A stretch of DNA of 38,105 nt, from NCBI GenBank assembly GCA_052315315.1, contig JBLSDE010000016.1, forward strand, positions 1-38,105, in the 5' to 3' direction. The stretch is from Cuniculiplasma sp052315315 (GTDB lineage Archaea > Thermoplasmatota > Thermoplasmata > Thermoplasmatales > Thermoplasmataceae). This document shows, piece by piece, positions 33,317 through 38,105 of this stretch. The position numbers and the translations under genes are program-made. Numbering within the stretch: the first letter of the stretch is position 1; each line of letters opens with the position of its first letter. The notes beneath the pieces are model-generated. The model did no database searches. It saw nothing but the letters and a program-made list of their open reading frames with translations, and was not told the DNA's origin.

Positions 33317-34659
33317 TCTCCCTCACCTTTCTCCTTGACTGTTAATGTAAGGTTTTTCATTCCTATTACCGTAATATCTTTTCCCTTATCTATTCTTTTG
33401 CCGTCCTTGGAAACAGCTCTCCATTTTACTCCATCTATGGATACCCAGCCTTCAGGATCAATGTCTGTGTCAGCAACCCCGGTCGCATTAACAAGGGCTT
33501 CCCAACCCGTTACTGGTTTACGTGCCTGTGAACCTATGATCTTATGAATATAATAGGCAATGAAACCTCCAATCACAAATATTGCTATGGCAGTTATGAT
33601 AAAATCCCCTGAAACAGGTGATGGTGAATATGATCCTGCATATGGCTGTGGCGAAATATCGTAATCGGGAGATACGAGTAGAAATGTGCCGAATAAGTCG
33701 AGCGATATGCCGGATAGCAGTGCGATACCATGGGCAGTCTTAAATTCCAGAAGTACCAGGACCGAACCAAGTATGAGCATAAGTATTCCCACAAGTGAAG
33801 CATCAATCAACTGTGCACCAAGGAGACCGAGAACAATCATTATTACACCAACAGCTGTCAAGAGTACCGTGCCGTGATAAAGATCAAGAAGGATTGCAAG
33901 GGAACCTATAGATATAAGAAGACCGTCAACGGTTGCATTGCTGAAGAAACTCATTAACTGATCAAATGGCGATTCTGTAACTATGGCCCTGTTATACGAT
34001 GAAAGATTATTTGCAGCAAGAAATGTTGTGAAATTTTCAGATATTCCATTTATCAAACCAATCTGATAGGCCTGTTCATAACTGAATACCTTATCCTTGT
34101 AGACCATTTCAGCAGCAGCTGTGACATTTCTTCCGTGGGCCTGGGCAAGGGCCATCATCAGCCCTGCCATTCCATTCAGTGTGTGGTTCTCCTGTAATGC
34201 ACTCCCACCTTCAACAATGGGGGTCGATGGACCGATTTCTGATCCCGGACCCATCCATATCTGATCTGTTGCCATGGCAATATATGACCCTGCAGAGGCC
34301 CCAAGTGACTCGGGAAGTATATAGGTGTAAACCGGTATGTGCATGCCCTCCGTTTGATTTATTGCGGACACAATCTGTATCATACTTGTCAGCAATCCAC
34401 CAGGAGTGTTCATGCACACTACAACTGCGGCTGTACCATTGGACGTTAACCCGGAAAGTGCTCCTGTAATCATGGCCGCCGATCCAGGATCAATCTCCTC
34501 ATTTAACTGAATCACCACGAGCTGCTTGCCTGATGAAGAAGATGTGAAATATGAAACATTGTGAGAAGTGCTATTTTGATCAATTATCATTGAAGTGCCG
34601 AGGAAAATTATGGCAATAAATATGGTAATTATTCCAATCACCAGTTTACCCTTTCCCAT
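33313..34659 (-). CDS. nfeD: NfeD/ClpP-class membrane serine protease
   Basis: 448 residues. Order: N-terminal signal-anchor (5-22), a ClpP-like protease domain (about 45-235), a cluster of membrane spans (about 240-345 and 365-390), and a C-terminal NfeD OB-fold (GWEALVNATGVADTDIDPEG, then WVSIDGVKWRAVS). The catalytic Ser is probably Ser122 in LGASAGSYIAM, with the general-base Lys at 188 or 190 in MVYKDKVFSYEQA; NTPGGLL precedes them as in the family. The homologous archaeal enzyme cleaves stomatin near its C-terminus, but no stomatin gene is adjacent here; the neighbour is the ROK kinase instead. Confidence 0.88.
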   Translation of the reverse strand: MGKGKLVIGIITIFIAIIFLGTSMIIDQNSTSHNVSYFTSSSSGKQLVVIQLNEEIDPGSAAMITGALSGLTSNGTAAVVVCMNTPGGLLTSMIQIVSAINQTEGMHIPVYTYILPESLGASAGSYIAMATDQIWMGPGSEIGPSTPIVEGGSALQENHTLNGMAGLMMALAQAHGRNVTAAAEMVYKDKVFSYEQAYQIGLINGISENFTTFLAANNLSSYNRAIVTESPFDQLMSFFSNATVDGLLISIGSLAILLDLYHGTVLLTAVGVIMIVLGLLGAQLIDASLVGILMLILGSVLVLLEFKTAHGIALLSGISLDLFGTFLLVSPDYDISPQPYAGSYSPSPVSGDFIITAIAIFVIGGFIAYYIHKIIGSQARKPVTGWEALVNATGVADTDIDPEGWVSIDGVKWRAVSKDGKRIDKGKDITVIGMKNLTLTVKEKGEGD

Positions 34660-34965
34660 ATGTTCAAATATGGAACACCATTATATAACATATCCGTGAA
34701 ATGTTAATCAAAGGATCTCTGGTTATCTTCCCTTAATTATTATGAATTGCCTCAGAAACCTTCCTATATGCATTTATGAAATCATTTTGAATGTCTGCAA
34801 AAGACTTTAAGGGACAGAGATTATGGGGAAAGGGATTAGAATAGAGAAGAAGAAAAATTCTTCATTTATAAGTAAAAATAGTGATCTGTTGTTTTCCCAT
34901 ATTCCAAAAATTGCTTTGATTTCATAGACCTGAATTTTATGTGTATCCATTTTCAAGGGAAAAAG
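34660..34965. other. Non-coding stretch between divergent nfeD and aspS
   Basis: About 300 bp of AT-rich DNA carrying the promoters of nfeD (minus) and aspS (plus). No coding frame or RNA structure is evident. Confidence 0.4.
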
Positions 34966-34974
34966 TTTTTAAAC
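34966..34974 (+). promoter_or_regulatory. TATA element of aspS, leaderless
   Basis: TTTTTAAAC is centred 24 bp before the ATG at 34994, with a purine-rich stretch (AGGGAAAAAG) directly upstream resembling a BRE. Initiation is expected at the start codon. Confidence 0.6.
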
Positions 34975-34993
34975 AGACAAAATACCCTTAAAC

Positions 34994-36277
34994 ATGAAAG
35001 AATTTTTCATCTCTGATCTGGATAGAAGAAAACCGGGAGAAAAATTGGTTATTAATGGCTGGGCCCAGGATATAAGAATACTCAAAAATGTTGGTTTTAT
35101 AGTAATGAGAGATCAATCAGGCCTGGTGCAGGTTACTGTGAAGAAGGATTCTCCTTCATTTAATGAACTGAGTAGTATAAGCAGGGAATCTGTAATAAGT
35201 GTTACTGGAACAGTCCCTGAGAATGTCCAGAGTAAAATTGGCAGAGAATTTCTGGCAGAAACCATATCCTTACTTAATGTTGCGGAATCTCCACTTCCAC
35301 TTGGTATTGTGGACGAGGTAGAGGTTGACTTTGATACAAGGTTCAATAACAGGTTTATGGATTTGAGGAAGCCTGAACATTCAAGAATCTTTAGAGCGAA
35401 ATCGGCCATACTCTGGGGAATAAGGTCCTTTTTAATGTCACAGGGATTTACAGAAGTGCAGACACCAAAGATCGTATCTGCTGCAACCGAGGGTGGAGCA
35501 GACTTATTCAGGGTTAAATATTTTGAAAAGGAAGCCTTTCTGAATCAGAGCCCTCAACTGTACAAGGAGATGCTAATAGCTTCTGGCATAGAGAGAGTCT
35601 TCGAAGTAGGCCCTGCATTCAGGGCGGAGGAACATAATACTCCAAGACACCTAAATGAATTTACATCAATTGATATAGAAATGGCCTTCGCTGATCACAA
35701 TGATGCCATGCACATGCTTGAAAATGCAATAGCCCACGGAATTGAGAATTTTCTTAACACTGTTCCAGGGGCAAAGGACTTCTCTCTTTTAAAGGAACCA
35801 CCAAAGACTCCTTTCCCCAGAATAACATATGAAGAGTGCGTTTCAATTCTTGCGGAAAATGGAGTGAAGGTAGGGAAGGGTGAGGACCTTAATAATGAAC
35901 AGCTGAAAATTATAGGATCAAGAATTGATGGATTCTATTTTATAACCCATTGGCCAAGGGAGGTCAGGCCCTTTTATACATCGCTCCTTGAAGACAATAA
36001 AGATTTTACAAAATCCTTTGACCTTCAATTCAGAGAAATTGAACTTACTTCAGGTGCTCAAAGAGTTCACAATCCACAGGTACTGAAAAGTAAAATTGAA
36101 GAAAAAGGTTTAGACAGTTCCAATTTTGAATTTTATCTAAAAACTTTCAGATATGGAATGCCTCCCCACGCAGGGTGGGGGCTTGGTCTCGAGAGACTCA
36201 CTCAGGTCATTCTTAATCTTCCAAACGTCAGGGAAGCCTCACTGTTTCCTAGAGACAGAACCAGAGTTTTTCCCTGA
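34994..36277 (+). CDS. aspS: Aspartyl-tRNA synthetase (archaeal type)
   Basis: Class IIb synthetase, 427 residues, the short archaeal/eukaryotic form without the bacterial GAD insert. N-terminal OB anticodon-binding domain (GEKLVINGWAQDIRILKNVG, FIVMRDQSGLVQVT), motif 1 around RSFLMSQGFTEVQTP, the flexible loop VSAATEGGADLF, motif 2 FRAEEHNTPRHLNEFTS (about 213-230) and motif 3 GWGLGLERLTQVILNLPNVR. Archaeal enzymes of this type often also charge tRNA-Asn; whether this one does depends on genes outside the window. Confidence 0.96.
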   Translation: MKEFFISDLDRRKPGEKLVINGWAQDIRILKNVGFIVMRDQSGLVQVTVKKDSPSFNELSSISRESVISVTGTVPENVQSKIGREFLAETISLLNVAESPLPLGIVDEVEVDFDTRFNNRFMDLRKPEHSRIFRAKSAILWGIRSFLMSQGFTEVQTPKIVSAATEGGADLFRVKYFEKEAFLNQSPQLYKEMLIASGIERVFEVGPAFRAEEHNTPRHLNEFTSIDIEMAFADHNDAMHMLENAIAHGIENFLNTVPGAKDFSLLKEPPKTPFPRITYEECVSILAENGVKVGKGEDLNNEQLKIIGSRIDGFYFITHWPREVRPFYTSLLEDNKDFTKSFDLQFREIELTSGAQRVHNPQVLKSKIEEKGLDSSNFEFYLKTFRYGMPPHAGWGLGLERLTQVILNLPNVREASLFPRDRTRVFP

Positions 36278-36379
36278 ACTCTTTCTCTTTCTATCATCAC
36301 CATAAACAAGTCTGTCCATTTCATCTATGTCCGACGCTTCCAGCTCTTCAAGGTCATCAAGGTTCTTTTTCTTTACCAT
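36239..36379 (-). CDS. Small charged protein, antisense to aspS end
   Basis: A 46-residue frame from ATG 36379 to TGA 36239. The product begins MVKKKNLDDLEELEASD, continues IDEMDRLVYGDDRKRKSS and ends in a Ser/Lys-rich tail; it is acidic in the first half and basic in the second. AGGT lies about 9 nt before the ATG and an AT-rich promoter-like tract follows upstream. The last 39 nt overlap the 3' end of aspS in the convergent direction. The first half has a plausible coding character (helix-forming, no rare clusters). No family is recognised, and coding status is unproven. Confidence 0.5.
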   Translation of the reverse strand: MVKKKNLDDLEELEASDIDEMDRLVYGDDRKRKSSGKNSGSVSRKQ

Positions 36380-36548
36380 TTTCAAGACCTGATCATATTA
36401 AACAATTCAAAGATAAAAATATTTTTGTCTAAATTCCGATCTTTTATATATATACATAAAACTTTTCAATCGTGGTCAGTTAATGGTACCATCGTGCGAT
36501 TATATCTTTAAACTATAATTATAAAGTTGTTCAAGAGTTTGGCATAAA
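36380..36548. other. Non-coding AT-rich stretch
   Basis: Contains TTTATATATATACATAAAAC near 36444, a TATA-like tract that could serve the small antisense gene. No coding frame or RNA structure was recognised. Confidence 0.3.
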
Positions 36549-36765
36549 TTATGATAGTGTATAAGTTCTGCTGTAAAATTGAAGAAGCTCTGCGCAATTG
36601 GGATTAGAAGAAGTGAAAAATGCAGGACCAACTGTTATTTTAAGAACCCATCCAAATTTACCAATTTTTGACCATTTAATGGTTCCTCCTAAGGCTCGTT
36701 TATCCAACATGTTTTGTATCAATATGGGGAGTGCTGCAACGATATCTGGAGGTGAGTGAGATCAT
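36549..36765 (-). pseudogene. Possible gene relic, unidentified
   Basis: An open minus-strand frame of about 70 codons without an early ATG, bounded by TGA and TAA. It contains PPDIVAALPILIQNML, ALGGTIKWSKIGKFGWVLK and VGPAFFTSSNPNCAE, which looks like real protein, but I cannot name the family. The plus strand is also open for 53 codons here (36598-36759), so the coding strand is not certain. Most likely it is a fragment of a lost gene. Confidence 0.35.
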
Positions 36766-37004
36766 TCACTATGAATCGTAATGGAAACAATAAATACCTT
36801 ATATTTCAAGCGTACATTATTGAAACGATCTTTCAAGAATGATTATAATTAAGGTTTATAAGTGTTTAATATGCACAATTGAAATGCGTAATTTCAACTG
36901 GTACCCTTAATTGAAGGATTCTGGTTACTTTTTGATGAGCCCTTACAACGGAAGAAATCCTATTCAGTGAGCCAAAGGGAAAACTGAAATAATTAATATG
37001 GCGA
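36766..37004. other. AT-rich stretch, no gene seen
   Basis: No frame with protein-like content and no RNA gene. The 62-codon minus-strand frame at 36866-37054 has no ribosome-binding site and partly shadows the membrane-protein end. Confidence 0.35.
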
Positions 37005-37352
37005 TCAGGACGACCTAATGAGATATTTGTTGAGACTAAAGAATGCATATTCAAAGAATGATATTAATAGTAGAATAAGCATCAAATATTCGAACTCTGA
37101 CTCCCAGTGCTCTGTGATCCATAAATTTACAAGTGAAAAATAGTTAAGACCACCTATTATCGCAAGAAGGCACCCAAGAGTAACTAGAACTGAAATAGTT
37201 GCATACTCGACTATAATTATATTATTTGGTTTTATGGGAAATCCATCTTGATTTCTCTTTGTCATTTCCTTTCGGAAGGTGAGGAGAATAATAATATATG
37301 GAAATATCCACAGAGTTTGAAATAGCCTAAGATCAGTCAACACTGCCACCAC
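37005..37352 (-). CDS. Small membrane protein, unknown
   Basis: 115 residues with three hydrophobic segments: LWIFPYIIILLTF, EYATISVLVTLGCLLAIIGG and YLMLILLLISFFEYAFFSL. The GTG start at 37352 lies inside the end of the broken secreted-protein gene (20-nt overlap), consistent with a former coupled pair. No family is recognised. The frame is intact, but it may be idle if its upstream partner is dead. Confidence 0.55.
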   Translation of the reverse strand: MVAVLTDLRLFQTLWIFPYIIILLTFRKEMTKRNQDGFPIKPNNIIIVEYATISVLVTLGCLLAIIGGLNYFSLVNLWITEHWESEFEYLMLILLLISFFEYAFFSLNKYLIRSS

Positions 37353-38105
37353 CCATATTCCCCCATCTATTCCACCCTAATATACCTGCAATATTATGTG
37401 TTTCTCCTGAAAGAGCACTGGAAACAACTACAAATGCGAGGTTATTCCCAACAACTGGTATATATGGGAAAATAGAAATTCTACCTGAGTGAGTATACCC
37501 GTTCCAGGAAAATGATGATGCAAAAGTTCCAACTACTGTTATCCATGGATAATAGAAATTTATGCCATAATATTCCCAGATAAACTTCTGTTCTCCTCTT
37601 AATGGGTTAGCTTAGGTCGAATCATACATTGCCTGCAATTGACTCGCCATATAACTCTGGATTGCATATATTTAGATTGCAGCGGATGCAATTATCCCTA
37701 TTCCATAATAACCTTCTAAAGCATCTATTGAGGTTGAGAAGAATGCACCTACTGCATTGTGTGTTTGTATAGTATTTATTGTATTGTACATATGATTATA
37801 GCAATATTGGTCATCTGAACCAAAGTATAGGAGTTTTATAGTATCATGTTCACCATAGTTTAGCCTGCCCCAATGACCAGCCCATGGAGCATACCATGGT
37901 CCGGGATACCACCATGATATGCTGAAATAATTTACAGACACCATTGTGAACTCACCTGTCCACATGGGAAATCCTCTGGGATAGGATGCTGTTGAGGCCT
38001 TAGTGACAAAATACCTTGAATTGTTTGATGATAATGTTAAAACTGTGTTTACCGGAATTTTAGGATGCTCTCTTATGTAATTGATAAATTTGAGTCCTGC
38101 TTCCC
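37333..38105 (-). pseudogene. Secreted aromatic/Gly-rich protein, broken by two in-frame TAA codons; 5' end outside window
   Basis: One minus-strand frame reads from the window edge to TGA at 37333 with only two interruptions, TAA at 37672 and TAA near 37612. Before the first stop: FINYIREHPKIPVNTVLTL, YFSISWWYPGPWYAPWAGHW, YGEHDTIKLLYFGSDDQY. Between the stops: IYAIQSYMASQLQAMYDST. After the second: GEQKFIWEYYGINFYYPW, SGRISIFPYIPVVGNNLAFV, AGILGWNRWGNMGGGSVD. The continuous aromatic/Gly-rich character with no frameshift shows it was one protein. It resembles secreted Thermoplasmatales surface proteins in composition; no enzyme motif is seen. Confidence 0.7.

Noticed and set aside
37672..37674. 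Programmed TAA read-through as the explanation for the broken surface-protein gene
   Set aside because: No established archaeal TAA recoding, and a second TAA follows; simple inactivation is more economical.
1..38105. CRISPR arrays or long direct repeats
   Set aside because: No regularly spaced repeats were seen on reading; the only repetition found is protein-level in rpoA1/rpoA2 and short dyads.

Overview
The window looks like chromosome of a low-GC archaeon of the Thermoplasmatales type (Thermoplasma/Ferroplasma/Cuniculiplasma-like). The evidence is archaeal-only genes (aIF1A, RIO1 kinase, Taw2, archaeal NusA-like KH protein, archaeal AspRS), an RNA polymerase with one unsplit B subunit but split A'/A'' subunits, an archaeal initiator tRNA, and leaderless promoters with a TTTAAA-type TATA box about 25 bp before ATG. 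Genus is not settled by this sequence alone.

Layout. (1) 1-3.99 kb is an accessory, decaying region: the 3' end of an ISL3-like transposase lying across a degenerate ABC ATPase, a two-gene operon of secreted/membrane-anchored proteins, and a wrecked IS5-type transposase. (2) 3.99-5.01 kb holds mtnA (methionine salvage). (3) 5.2-16.5 kb is the transcription/translation block: tRNA-Lys(UUU), rpoH, rpoB, rpoA1, rpoA2, nusA-like, aIF1A, rio1 and a two-KH Pno1/Dim2-like protein, nearly all overlapping or tightly spaced. (4) 16.5-19.4 kb holds initiator tRNA-Met and, convergent to it, the haem-precursor operon hemL-hemC-hemD. (5) 19.5-22.2 kb holds Taw2 (wyosine synthesis), an unknown basic protein, a DUF357 protein and a multi-span membrane protein. 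(6) 22.2-22.9 kb holds a wrecked IS256-type transposase. (7) 22.9-25.2 kb is rps13-rps4-rps11-rpoD. (8) 25.2-27.2 kb is an inositol-monophosphatase-like phosphatase, NAD kinase and JAMM protease operon. (9) 27.2-30.5 kb is the methylcitrate cycle operon prpD-prpB-prpC. (10) 30.5-36.4 kb holds a DEAD-box helicase, a thiamine-binding-type small protein, an NfeD/ClpP-class membrane protease overlapping a ROK sugar kinase, aspS, and a small ORF antisense to the aspS tail. (11) 36.4-38.1 kb is again decayed: a gene relic, a small membrane protein and a secreted-protein gene broken by two in-frame TAA codons.

The most striking observation is in the RNA polymerase. RpoA1 carries about 150 extra C-terminal residues and RpoA2 about 275 extra N-terminal residues. 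These extras contain three diverged copies of one roughly 110-residue domain (one on A', two on A''), placed exactly at the A'/A'' junction, where eukaryotic Rpb1 has its foot domain. Other points worth checking are tRNA-Lys ending 14 nt before the rpoH start codon, so that tRNA processing may create the mRNA 5' end of the polymerase operon, and a HemD N-terminus that extends upstream of any ATG.
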